DNA of 64,000 bases from Rummeliibacillus pycnus_B (GTDB lineage Bacteria > Bacillota > Bacilli > Bacillales_A > Planococcaceae). Shown here piece after piece: positions 16,251 through 23,744 of this stretch. Each line of letters opens with the position of its first letter. Positions within the stretch are counted from its first letter, which is position 1. The notes beneath the pieces were generated by a model that saw only the letters and a list, made by a program, of their open reading frames with translations, searched no databases and had not been told where the DNA came from. The stretch lies in assembly GCF_050459865.1 (NCBI RefSeq), contig NZ_JBCMNM010000021.1, positions 30,401-94,400 on the forward strand. Reading direction: 5' to 3'. The translations under genes were made by a program, and so were the position numbers.

Positions 16251-16517
16251 TAGCTATCTTTGTTGATGTGGAATTAGCGTAGCGATGCAGGAGCAATCTT
16301 TACCTGCGGGAAAGCGAGACAGTTGAGACCCCAAAGTGCAATTAAGGAACGGAGTCTAAGAACGCCACGTCCTGTGGCAACGACTCCGTGACCAACATCC
16401 TGTTGCCCCGAGGAGGCTCATCGCTCGCCCGCGGAAAGCGCAGCTGATTCCACTTCACGGAAAAGCAGATATATACTATAAATATTTTTAATACTCCACT
16501 TTTTCAGTGTCCTCATT
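16251..16517 (+). repeat. Dispersed imperfect-palindrome repeat, copy A
   Basis: It begins AGCTATCTTTGTTGATGTGGAATTAGC and returns near 16442-16456 as GCAGCTGATTCCACTTC, so the ends pair. Inside are GAGACCCC, CGAGGAGGCTCATCGCTCGCCC, GCGGAAAGCG and a separate strong hairpin (GGAGTC...GCCACG/GTGGC...GACTCC, about 16355-16390). The shared tail AGTGTCCTCA lies at 16506-16515. Copy B at 43682 has the same order without the inner hairpin, and the right window edge starts another in the opposite orientation. No protein is encoded. Confidence 0.7.
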
Positions 16518-16538
16518 ATCCTACTGGCAAATTTTTCG

Positions 16539-17456
16539 CTAATGAGAAATAAAAAATATCCAATATAAAATTGGAATTAATACTGTTTGGAAAAGTCGTG
16601 TATATACATAAGGAATCATGGATATTTGTGCTTCTTTTGCTAGAACTGCTACTTGTAAATGTATACTCAGTCCTTGCATTGACAAAATTGTAATTACAAT
16701 TAATTCTAGCCAATTAGAATTAGCAAATAAGCTTTGTGAAGCATCTAAGCCTGATGTCATTTCAAGGAAACTATATAGAGAGAGCATAATGCTATTAGGT
16801 AGTTGATGAACAAATCGCAATAAAGTTTCTGTTAATACAAAACTAATGGTTGTAAAGAAAATAACTGTAGCGGCTACGAGTAGAACAGTGGGTAAGCTAT
16901 TTTTGATACTTTCAATTAATGGTGATGTAATGGCATCTTGTTGATGGGATAGAATAGGCTTAGAATTTAATTTTCGAAATTTAAGAATAAAAATAGCTAG
17001 CATGACAATATTAACAAAATGAATTAGTGCGAGCATATACCAACCACTACTAGGGTTATTTAGTATTTCAACACCAACAAAACCAACAACAAAAAGTGGA
17101 CTTGGAGCATGGCAAATAGCTAATAGTAGTGGAGCTTCTTTTTTTGTGATTTGTTGTTGTTTATACAAAAAGCTAATAGTAGCTGCGCCGGTAGGAAAAC
17201 CACCTAATGCACTTAGAAAATAAACTTGTAAATAAAATCTCCATTTTGAACGCTGTGGTATACTGGAAACATTTGATAAACGTAAAAGCCATTGAGTTAG
17301 TATAAGATACGGAAGTAAGTATGGAAATAAATGATCAATAAAGAGCTCCATACCTTTATCTGCACCTTCGTGGGCTAGTCCAGGTTGTAATAGTAATAAA
17401 AGAATAAAAAGCCAGCATATCAATATATTGCTGTAGTGTAATACGATGTACATCAT
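16539..17456 (-). CDS. ylbJ: Nucleoside-recognition (Gate) membrane protein, YlbJ-like
   Basis: Polytopic membrane protein of 305 aa with about eight hydrophobic segments and the Gate/nucleoside-recognition pattern (LSALGGFPTGAATISFLY, LLAICHAPSPLFVVGFVG). The B. subtilis homolog YlbJ is a sporulation membrane protein of roughly 400 aa, so this one is short; the missing part seems spread rather than a clean truncation. It sits in the ylbJ position between coaD and ylbL but on the opposite strand. The start is at 17456 or 17453 without a good ribosome site. An ATTTTATG (17468-17475) read on the minus strand resembles a sigma-E -10, but without a matching -35. Confidence 0.75.
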   Translation of the reverse strand: MMYIVLHYSNILICWLFILLLLLQPGLAHEGADKGMELFIDHLFPYLLPYLILTQWLLRLSNVSSIPQRSKWRFYLQVYFLSALGGFPTGAATISFLYKQQQITKKEAPLLLAICHAPSPLFVVGFVGVEILNNPSSGWYMLALIHFVNIVMLAIFILKFRKLNSKPILSHQQDAITSPLIESIKNSLPTVLLVAATVIFFTTISFVLTETLLRFVHQLPNSIMLSLYSFLEMTSGLDASQSLFANSNWLELIVITILSMQGLSIHLQVAVLAKEAQISMIPYVYTRLFQTVLIPILYWIFFISH

Positions 17457-17580
17457 CCATTCTTATGATTTTATGAAAAAAGGAACTAGTGATAAACTAA
17501 TACAATCTAAGCGAACAAATTTTCTAGAATATCGTCATATGATATGACTAAAGTTGTTTGTTATTTGGGAGGTGTACTTA

Positions 17581-18630
17581 TTGAATTTAAAAAGGTTTTT
17601 AGCGCTCATTATTTTAACAGTGCTAATAATTCTCGGATTTGTTTACCCGATGCATTATTATATTATGCAGCCAGGCGGAGCATATGATTTAGATAACTAT
17701 GTAAAAGTAGATCATGCTGATGAGCCTGGTAGAGGAAAACTAAATATGATGACTGTGGCAATGTCTGTGGCAACCCCATTTACTTATGCTTTAGCACATT
17801 TTAGTGATGAAAAGGAAATTTTAAAGGATAGTCAAGTGCGTAGTCCAAATGAAAGTGATAAGGATTATAATACCCGCCAGCTTAAACTGATGTCAGATTC
17901 TCAATTTAATGCAAAATATATAGCTTATAAAAAAGCGGGTCTTGACTATACGATTCATTATAACGGTGTATATGTTTTCTATGTCGTTGAAAAAGGTGCA
18001 GCAGATGGGATTCTACACACAGGCGACAAAGTAATTGGTATTGATGGACTAGAAATTCATAAGCATACGGAGCTTGTAAAATATTTAGATACCAAGAAAA
18101 TGGGTGACACAGTAAAAGTTAAAATTAATCGTGATGGCCTGACTTTAGAGAAAACAATTAAGTTAAAAAAAATACCAGGATCTCAAGGGAAGGTTGGTCT
18201 GGGGATATCATTTGCAGATAGCACTTCAATTACAACAAATCCTAAAGTAACCATCAATGCACAAGATATTGGTGGCCCATCAGCTGGTTTAATGTTTACT
18301 CTAGAAATCATAGATCAACTCACAAAAGGTGATTTAACGAAAGGGTATAATATAGCCGGCACAGGTGAAATGCTTGAAACTGGTGAAGTGGGACGTATTG
18401 GCGGAATCGATAAAAAAGTAATTGCGGCAAATGATGCAGGCGTTGAAATTTTCTTTGCTCCAAATGATACATTACCTGCAATTGTAAAGAAAAAGAATCC
18501 TGGTATCCAAACTAATTACCAAGAAGCTTTAAAAGAAGCAAAAAAATTAGGTACGAAAATGAAAATCGTACCCGTTAAAAATGTAGATGATGCATTAAAT
18601 TATTTAGAAAAGCTTCCAGAAAAGAAATAA
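17581..18630 (+). CDS. ylbL: PDZ/Lon-like (S16) membrane-anchored protease YlbL
   Basis: A 349-aa protein with one N-terminal membrane helix (residues 4-22), a PDZ domain (about 120-205, with VVEKGAADGILHTGDKVIGIDG) and a C-terminal Lon-type serine protease domain. The catalytic Ser is in GGPSAGLMFTLEI and the paired Lys in GRIGGIDKKVIAA. B. subtilis YlbL degrades the cell-division inhibitor YneA after DNA damage, together with CtpA. The TTG at 17581 is preceded by GGGAGGTG; an earlier in-frame start at 17554 would put that site inside the gene. It is convergent with tmcAL. Confidence 0.92.
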   Translation: MNLKRFLALIILTVLIILGFVYPMHYYIMQPGGAYDLDNYVKVDHADEPGRGKLNMMTVAMSVATPFTYALAHFSDEKEILKDSQVRSPNESDKDYNTRQLKLMSDSQFNAKYIAYKKAGLDYTIHYNGVYVFYVVEKGAADGILHTGDKVIGIDGLEIHKHTELVKYLDTKKMGDTVKVKINRDGLTLEKTIKLKKIPGSQGKVGLGISFADSTSITTNPKVTINAQDIGGPSAGLMFTLEIIDQLTKGDLTKGYNIAGTGEMLETGEVGRIGGIDKKVIAANDAGVEIFFAPNDTLPAIVKKKNPGIQTNYQEALKEAKKLGTKMKIVPVKNVDDALNYLEKLPEKK

Positions 18631-19830
18631 TCATAATCGAATGGGCGGGATATTATAATCCAAGCCCATTTTATTTTTTCCAAGAGATAGCATATATAAA
18701 TCAGTTGCATGAATATCCTGTAGTAACATCGAATCAGTAGAACTTGCAGCACGACTAATAATTGGTAATGTGAAAAATTTTTTTCGTTCAGATAAATAAC
18801 GTTGCCCATTTTGGGTCATACCAAGTAAGCGAATATAGCTAGGAAGATTCGCTGATTTTAGCTGTTGCCATGTAAAGTTAGTAAAAATATGAGTAAGCAT
18901 TCGCTGTATTCTTGTCCATGTATATCGCTTAGATTTTACTTTTTGCATAAAGTTATTAAAATCCTGGCATTCCTTCGCAGCTTGTATAATCAAGAATTCT
19001 ATTCCTTCAGTAACTTCAGCGTAAGATGCAATTTGTTCCGGTGTAAGACGCAGAATGGAAAATCTCAAATAAGGCCAAAAAAGTTCCCAACTGGCAAAAT
19101 GCTGATATTCTTCGTACCAATCCTTTAATGTATTGTATGATGTATTTGGTAAATACGGCTTGATACTCTGTATGGAATGTTGCTCCTGGATGGTTTGACG
19201 AATACCTGTTGCACTAGCGATAGTCGTACCATCTTGTATCGCATCATGGTAACCTGCTTGTACACGTTGGATTGTAATTGGTTTTATATGCGTTTGATAT
19301 TTTTGGGCAGTTTCTACGTAATGATATCCAAGAATATTATTAGGCTTTGTTAAATCAGCGTATGTATGCTCGCTGTTTGGGATAAGCTTTTGATAAGCTG
19401 TATTTAAAGCTTGAGGATAGCTTAAACCGGTTTTAACTAATTTTTGAATATTTTCTTGAAACGCACTATTCTTGTTCTCTAAAAGGCTGTGAGTATGCAA
19501 AAAAGGCGCAATATCTCCTTGTTCACTTCCAAAAGATAAATAATCACATTGTAATGCTTCAAGTAACATGACACCACCCTTAGCAAAATCACTTGCTTGA
19601 GCTGTAGCATAAACGTATGGTAGTTCAATGACTAAATCCACACCACTTGCTAGTGCCATCTTAGTTCTAGCCCACTTATCGACAAATGCTGGCTCACCAC
19701 GCTGCAAAAAATGACCACTCATTACTGCGATTATTACATCTGCATCTGTATGTTCTCGTGATTGTTTGATATGATAGAGATGTCCGTTATGAAATGGATT
19801 GTATTCAACAATTACACCAGTTGCAATCAA
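18631..19830 (-). CDS. tmcAL: tRNA(Met) cytidine acetate ligase
   Basis: A 399-aa nucleotidyltransferase-like enzyme (formerly YlbM, DUF795) that activates acetate with ATP and forms N4-acetylcytidine at the wobble base of elongator tRNA-Met. The N-terminus GVIVEYNPFHNGHLYHI carries the HxGH-type ATP motif. MSGHFLQRGEPAFVDKWART and DLVIELPYVYATAQASDFA follow, all diagnostic. I start at TTG 19830, because GGGGTGAAGAT lies just upstream and the protein then begins like B. subtilis YlbM; the upstream extension to 19905 is unlikely. It lies opposite to ylbN in the standard arrangement. Confidence 0.93.
   Translation of the reverse strand: MIATGVIVEYNPFHNGHLYHIKQSREHTDADVIIAVMSGHFLQRGEPAFVDKWARTKMALASGVDLVIELPYVYATAQASDFAKGGVMLLEALQCDYLSFGSEQGDIAPFLHTHSLLENKNSAFQENIQKLVKTGLSYPQALNTAYQKLIPNSEHTYADLTKPNNILGYHYVETAQKYQTHIKPITIQRVQAGYHDAIQDGTTIASATGIRQTIQEQHSIQSIKPYLPNTSYNTLKDWYEEYQHFASWELFWPYLRFSILRLTPEQIASYAEVTEGIEFLIIQAAKECQDFNNFMQKVKSKRYTWTRIQRMLTHIFTNFTWQQLKSANLPSYIRLLGMTQNGQRYLSERKKFFTLPIISRAASSTDSMLLQDIHATDLYMLSLGKNKMGLDYNIPPIRL
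18640..18676 (+). terminator. Terminator for ylbL inside the 3' end of tmcAL
   Basis: AATGGGC and GCCCATT flank an inner GATA...ATCC pairing, and TTATTTTTT follows. The hairpin is encoded within the last codons of the convergent gene. Confidence 0.5.
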
Positions 19831-19956
19831 ATCTTCACCCCGTTTATACTTAGTAATATGATTATACGAGGACTTTTGTCTAGTGACAAGAAAATATCTT
19901 GACATCTATAAATTAGCATTATATAATCAACTTTGTTGTCTTGAGGTGATAAACGT

Positions 19957-20490
19957 ATGAAATGGGCAATCCCACAATTATCTAAATATCGCCAAAACGG
20001 GATGCCAATTGACGAAATTGTTCAATTGGGCGGACTAATGCGTCGTAATACGGACATTCGCCGTAGTACACCCGTTCATGTAAAAGGATTTTGCACTTTT
20101 GGTGCAAGTCAAATGAACTGTCATTTCCAATTGACTGGCACACTTACACTTCCTTGTTCACGAACTTGGGAAGATGTCGAGTTTCCTTTTGATATTGAAT
20201 CAGATGAAGTTTTTAGCTGGTCTGATGAAATAAATGCAGATGAATATGATAATGTTCACCCTGTTGAAGGAGAAGTAATTGATGTTGACCCTGTATTAGA
20301 AGAACTAATTTTATTAGAAATTCCATTACAAGTGTTCAAAGAAGGTGCTGAAAATCCAGCTCCAAAAAATAAAGCCGATTGGTCTTATTTAACGGAAGAT
20401 GAGTTTTTAGGTCAAAAAGAAAAAGACGCACAAAAAACGGATCCAAGACTGGCTGCTTTAGCTAAGTATTTTGATCAAACAGACGAATAA
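19957..20490 (+). CDS. ylbN: DUF177 (YceD-like) protein YlbN
   Basis: A 177-aa acidic protein of the DUF177/YceD family, always upstream of rpmF. In E. coli and plants this family is linked to 23S rRNA accumulation or processing. A Cys pair in GFCTFGASQMNCHF...LPCSRTW (family CxGxCxxxC-like region) and the C-terminal DPRLAALAKYFD motif, near universal in the family, are visible. The ATG follows TTGAGGTGATAAACGT. It ends 24 bases before rpmF with no terminator, so the pair is co-transcribed. Confidence 0.92.
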   Translation: MKWAIPQLSKYRQNGMPIDEIVQLGGLMRRNTDIRRSTPVHVKGFCTFGASQMNCHFQLTGTLTLPCSRTWEDVEFPFDIESDEVFSWSDEINADEYDNVHPVEGEVIDVDPVLEELILLEIPLQVFKEGAENPAPKNKADWSYLTEDEFLGQKEKDAQKTDPRLAALAKYFDQTDE

Positions 20491-20514
20491 CCGATCTGTA
20501 AGGAGGTGCCATCA

Positions 20515-20688
20515 ATGGCTGTACCATTTAGAAGAACTTCTAAAACTGCGAAACGTCAACGTCGCACACACTTTAAACTAGCTGTACCAGGTATGGTTGC
20601 TTGCCCAAACTGTGGTGAACTTAAATTGGCTCACCATGTATGTAAAGCATGTGGACAATACAAAGGTAAAGAAGTTGTGAGCAAATAA
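20515..20688 (+). CDS. rpmF: Ribosomal protein bL32 (zinc-binding form)
   Basis: A 57-aa 50S ribosomal protein bL32. It begins MAVPFRRTSKTAKRQRRTH and carries the CPNCG...CKACG pairs of the zinc-binding C+ paralog. TAAGGAGGTG precedes the ATG at 20515. The Cys pairs imply that this copy needs zinc; a zinc-independent paralog, if present, is elsewhere. Confidence 0.97.
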   Translation: MAVPFRRTSKTAKRQRRTHFKLAVPGMVACPNCGELKLAHHVCKACGQYKGKEVVSK

Positions 20689-20705
20689 TTCAGTATTTGT
20701 TCTAA

Positions 20706-20747
20706 AAAAGACTACTAGAGAGACCATGGCTCTCAAGTGGTCTTTTT
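20706..20747 (+). terminator. Terminator after rpmF
   Basis: AAGACTACTAGAGAG pairs with CTCTCAAGTGGTCTT with few mismatches and is followed by TTTTTTT. Confidence 0.85.
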
Positions 20748-20845
20748 TTAGTTGTTTTTTGGATTCCTATTATTTAAAAGCGAAATATACCTATTTATGA
20801 TAAAATAATTGATAATTTCAAAAATTACACAAAGGGGATTAAGAC

Positions 20846-21607
20846 ATGTCATATTATTTTTCAGAATCAGATGGTGTATTAACGTTTACGATTAACCGTC
20901 CAGAAAAACGTAATGCGATAAATGATGCAGTGATGGAAGGATTTAAAGAAGTTATTGCGTATGTACATACGCATGAATCTGTACGCTTTTTAGTAGTTAC
21001 CGGTGAAGGAGATAAAGCTTTTTGCTCAGGAGGGGATTTAGCGGAATTCCATAATCTTCATAGTGAAGGACAAGCTTTTGGCATGCTAAGTAAAATGGCT
21101 AAAATTTTGTATGAGCTTGCAACTTTACCAGTACCGACGATTGCGCTAGTTAATGGTACGGCAGTTGGTGGAGGTTGTGAAATTGCAACAGCATGTGATT
21201 TTCGATTAGTTAAAAAAGGAGCAAAATGTGGTTTTATACAAGGAACACTAGGTATTACTTCCGGATGGGGTGGCGGAACATATTTATTTGAAAGAGGCTT
21301 GCGACATGATCGAGCTCTGAAAATGTTAGTAGATGCAAAAGCATATCCAGCAGAGCTACTTTACGATATAGGCTTTGCTATGCGTGTTTTTGATAGTGAT
21401 AAAGAACAAGCATTAGCAGAATTTATAGAAGATATGAAGAAAATTCATCCTAGTGTCCACAAGGCATATAAAGAAATGGAGTTACGGAAATGGCGTGAAC
21501 GTAATTTGTTTGACCGTGTTATGGATGAAGTCAAAACATGTGCAAAATTATGGGAAGGCGAAGAACACCATAAAGCTGTAAAACAGTTTCTATCAAAAAC
21601 AAAATAA
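20846..21607 (+). CDS. Crotonase-fold enoyl-CoA hydratase/isomerase-family protein
   Basis: A 253-aa member of the crotonase superfamily. RPEKRNAIN and FCSGGDLAEF form the CoA site and first oxyanion-hole strand. NGTAVGGGCEIATACDFRL carries the second oxyanion element and one catalytic Glu. The usual second Glu (F..PE..LG) is missing: here the segment reads CGFIQGTLGITSGWGGGTYL. The SGWGG pattern resembles ECHDC1-type acyl-CoA decarboxylases more than classic hydratases, so hydratase activity is doubtful. The substrate is unknown. The ATG follows AAAGGGGATTAAGAC. It stands alone between rpmF and the gerR-like gene. Confidence 0.8.
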   Translation: MSYYFSESDGVLTFTINRPEKRNAINDAVMEGFKEVIAYVHTHESVRFLVVTGEGDKAFCSGGDLAEFHNLHSEGQAFGMLSKMAKILYELATLPVPTIALVNGTAVGGGCEIATACDFRLVKKGAKCGFIQGTLGITSGWGGGTYLFERGLRHDRALKMLVDAKAYPAELLYDIGFAMRVFDSDKEQALAEFIEDMKKIHPSVHKAYKEMELRKWRERNLFDRVMDEVKTCAKLWEGEEHHKAVKQFLSKTK

Positions 21608-21660
21608 CTTCTAAACTTGAAAAACTCGCATATAGTAGTAAAAAATGCGAGGTGATATGT

Positions 21661-22050
21661 ATGGAATTAAAAAAGCGTAAAGACCAATGGCTACAACAAG
21701 ATGATGACCGTCTAGCACAAATTGTGCTACAGGCAGTCAGTGAAGGACGCTCGCAATTAGCAGGCTTTCAAGAAGCAGCAGAGGCTTTAGGTAGAACCAA
21801 ACAAGCATGTGGATTTAGATGGAATAAAACATTACGCAAAATACATGAAAAGGATTTAGATAATGCAAAATCTCAGCCAAAACAAATGATGAGAACACAT
21901 TTAAAGCAAGCGTTAACAAGTTTTGATCAATTATCAGAAGCTTATTTTGAGTTGAAAGATGACTATGATCAACTTCAACATAATTACTCGGAACTGATTC
22001 AATGGCTTGAAACTGGTACGCTATATTTAAAAAAGGAAACATCTGAATAG
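21661..22050 (+). CDS. ylbO: RsfA/GerR-like sporulation transcription regulator (YlbO-like)
   Basis: A 129-aa protein with an N-terminal Myb/SANT-like helix-turn-helix (DQWLQQDDDRLAQIVLQAV... ALGRTKQACGFRWNKTLRK). A C-terminal coiled coil (about 85-120, YFELKDDYDQLQHNYSELIQ) follows. B. subtilis GerR (YlbO) is a mother-cell regulator made under sigma-E that switches genes off or on late in sporulation; this homolog is shorter than GerR or RsfA. The ATG at 21661 follows GCGAGGTGAT. The terminator overlaps the last codons. Confidence 0.82.
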   Translation: MELKKRKDQWLQQDDDRLAQIVLQAVSEGRSQLAGFQEAAEALGRTKQACGFRWNKTLRKIHEKDLDNAKSQPKQMMRTHLKQALTSFDQLSEAYFELKDDYDQLQHNYSELIQWLETGTLYLKKETSE

Positions 22051-22065
22051 ATGTTTCCTTTTTTC
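22027..22065 (+). terminator. Terminator overlapping the end of the gerR-like gene
   Basis: AAAAAGGAAACATCT pairs with AGATGTTTCCTTTTTT around a four-base loop. The left arm encodes the last residues. Confidence 0.9.
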
Positions 22066-22109
22066 TCGAAGAAATACAATTATAAATTGCTGATGTTCTA
22101 ATTTTATAG

Positions 22110-22310
22110 AAATTTCCCAAAAGGAAACGTCAATTTATACAACTAAAACAGCATGAGTATCAGCAAGAAATAGATATCTTTAATCTAGCTTCAGAACGAA
22201 TTATAGATGAAATAATAGCATCAGAAAATATTCGAATAGCACTTATTAAACTCTTAGATCATTTAGAGTCAAAGGAAATTCTAACACCATATCGAAAACA
22301 TCCAGTATAA
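22110..22310 (+). pseudogene. Coding-like ORF without a start codon, possible small gene remnant
   Basis: An open frame of 66 codons reads KFPKRKRQFIQLKQHEYQQ and continues as an amphipathic helical protein ending ESKEILTPYRKHPV. Composition and codon choice look coding. It has no ATG, GTG or TTG, only a possible AAAAGGAAA ribosome site before an ATA. A terminator-like hairpin follows directly. It is in a different frame from the gerR-like gene and behind that gene's terminator. Either the 5' end has been lost or an unusual start is used. I do not recognise the family. Confidence 0.35.
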
Positions 22311-22317
22311 TAGCTAC

Positions 22318-22346
22318 AAGGTCCGCGTATTTTCGGTGGATCTTTT
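22318..22346 (+). terminator. Terminator-like hairpin before panE
   Basis: AAGGTCCGC pairs with GTGGATCTT (two G-T pairs), followed by T residues. It sits just after the coding-like frame ending at 22310. Confidence 0.5.
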
Positions 22347-22376
22347 TTGAGTAAAGTATAAAGAAGAGGTGTGCAA

Positions 22377-23279
22377 ATGCGTTTTGTTATCGTTGGAGGA
22401 GGAGCCGTTGGACTTGTTATGGCTAATTACCTCGCGCAACTTGGATATCCAGTAGAACTTCTTGTTCATTCAGAAAAGCAACGATCGGCAATTGAAGATA
22501 ACGGTGTTGTATTTACAGATTGTCATGGAAAAAAGAAAGTTCGTCATTTTGTTGTGAGAACAAATTTATCAGAATTACACCAACAAGCAATCTGGATTAT
22601 TGCGGTAAAATATCATCATCTAATGGACTTAAGACCATTATTTAAGCAATTGCCAGAAGAGACAGAACTATTATTTATTCAGAATGGCATTCGACATATC
22701 GAGTTTGCACATAAGCTAAAACAGCATTCAATTTTAATGGGATCTGTGGAATTTGGGGCTGAAAAAGTTGATGATAATAGTGTCATACATCGTGGTAAAG
22801 GCGCTTTGAAAATAGCAAATTATAGAGGTCAACAATTTAATGTGGAAAAGTATTCATCCATTATATCACCTGAATTTCCAATTATAATAATGGATGATTA
22901 CCGTAAAATGTTGTTACGAAAAGCACTATTGAATTGCTTTGTGAATACGCTAACTACAATACTAAGAGTGAAAAATGGTGAACTTATTGAACAACCATTT
23001 AGTTTAAAAATTTTGAAGCAATTATATCAAGAAGTAATGACCGCCTTTCCGGAACTAAAATCTCAGCTTTCGTTTGAGGATGTTTTCAATGTTTGTAAAA
23101 ATACTGCAGAAAACACATCTTCAATGCTTGCGGATTATATGAATGGAAGAGTAATGGAGATTGATACCATAATAGGTGGCATCATCGATTTGGCACAACA
23201 AAAAGGCTGTGCCGTACCTATGCTATCAACTTGTTATTCACTATTACTGGCGATGCAAGAAGGTGGTGTTAGACATTGA
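22377..23279 (+). CDS. panE: 2-dehydropantoate 2-reductase
   Basis: A 300-aa NADPH-dependent ketopantoate reductase family protein (pantothenate synthesis; B. subtilis YlbQ). The Rossmann motif VIVGGGAVGLVMANYLAQLG is at the N-terminus, then IIAVKYHHL with the conserved Lys, IQNGIRH, and a C-terminal helical domain with KALLNCFVNTLTTI and MNGRVMEIDTIIGGI, which holds the conserved Glu/Asp region. The ATG at 22377 follows AGAGGTG. The stop overlaps the next gene in ATGA, indicating coupling with the DUF3397 gene. Confidence 0.85.
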   Translation: MRFVIVGGGAVGLVMANYLAQLGYPVELLVHSEKQRSAIEDNGVVFTDCHGKKKVRHFVVRTNLSELHQQAIWIIAVKYHHLMDLRPLFKQLPEETELLFIQNGIRHIEFAHKLKQHSILMGSVEFGAEKVDDNSVIHRGKGALKIANYRGQQFNVEKYSSIISPEFPIIIMDDYRKMLLRKALLNCFVNTLTTILRVKNGELIEQPFSLKILKQLYQEVMTAFPELKSQLSFEDVFNVCKNTAENTSSMLADYMNGRVMEIDTIIGGIIDLAQQKGCAVPMLSTCYSLLLAMQEGGVRH

Positions 23280-23668
23280 TGACGATTCTATCCATTTTCT
23301 TGAATATTTTCGTGTTATGTCCGTTTCTCTTTTTAGGGATTCTATATGTAATGTTAAAAAAATTCACTAAAAAAACAGTGAATCACTTTGGTAGGGCTGC
23401 GGATATAACAACCCTTATTTTATTTTTTTCAATACCAGCTACAGTAAAATTTTTTTGGTCCTTTGATATAGGATTTATGGTATTAATTATTGCAATAATC
23501 ATTGCGATGGTGTTTACCATTATTGAATGGAGAATAACAAAGGAAATAGAGATAATACCGTTATTTCGTAAGATATGGCGTTTTTTATTTTTAGCCCTTT
23601 CATCTACATATATTACAGTATTACTTGTGGGAATAGTCCAAAAAATAATCATACATATAGCAATGTGA
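23276..23668 (+). CDS. DUF3397 membrane protein
   Basis: A 130-aa membrane protein with four predicted helices (about 3-25, 43-60, 65-85, 105-127) and short charged loops. Sequence type and position between panE and bshC match the DUF3397 family of Bacillaceae; function is unknown. It starts by a four-base overlap with panE. Confidence 0.7.
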   Translation: MMTILSIFLNIFVLCPFLFLGILYVMLKKFTKKTVNHFGRAADITTLILFFSIPATVKFFWSFDIGFMVLIIAIIIAMVFTIIEWRITKEIEIIPLFRKIWRFLFLALSSTYITVLLVGIVQKIIIHIAM

Positions 23669-23744
23669 GCGTATTTTTTTATAAAGCGTAATGTAAATGC
23701 TATACTTCAATATAGTTAACTATCATAGAGGAGTTTACAATATT

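Noticed and set aside
17457..17553. sigma-E promoter for ylbJ
   Set aside because: A CATAAAAT -10-like element exists on the minus strand, but no acceptable -35 lies at the right distance.
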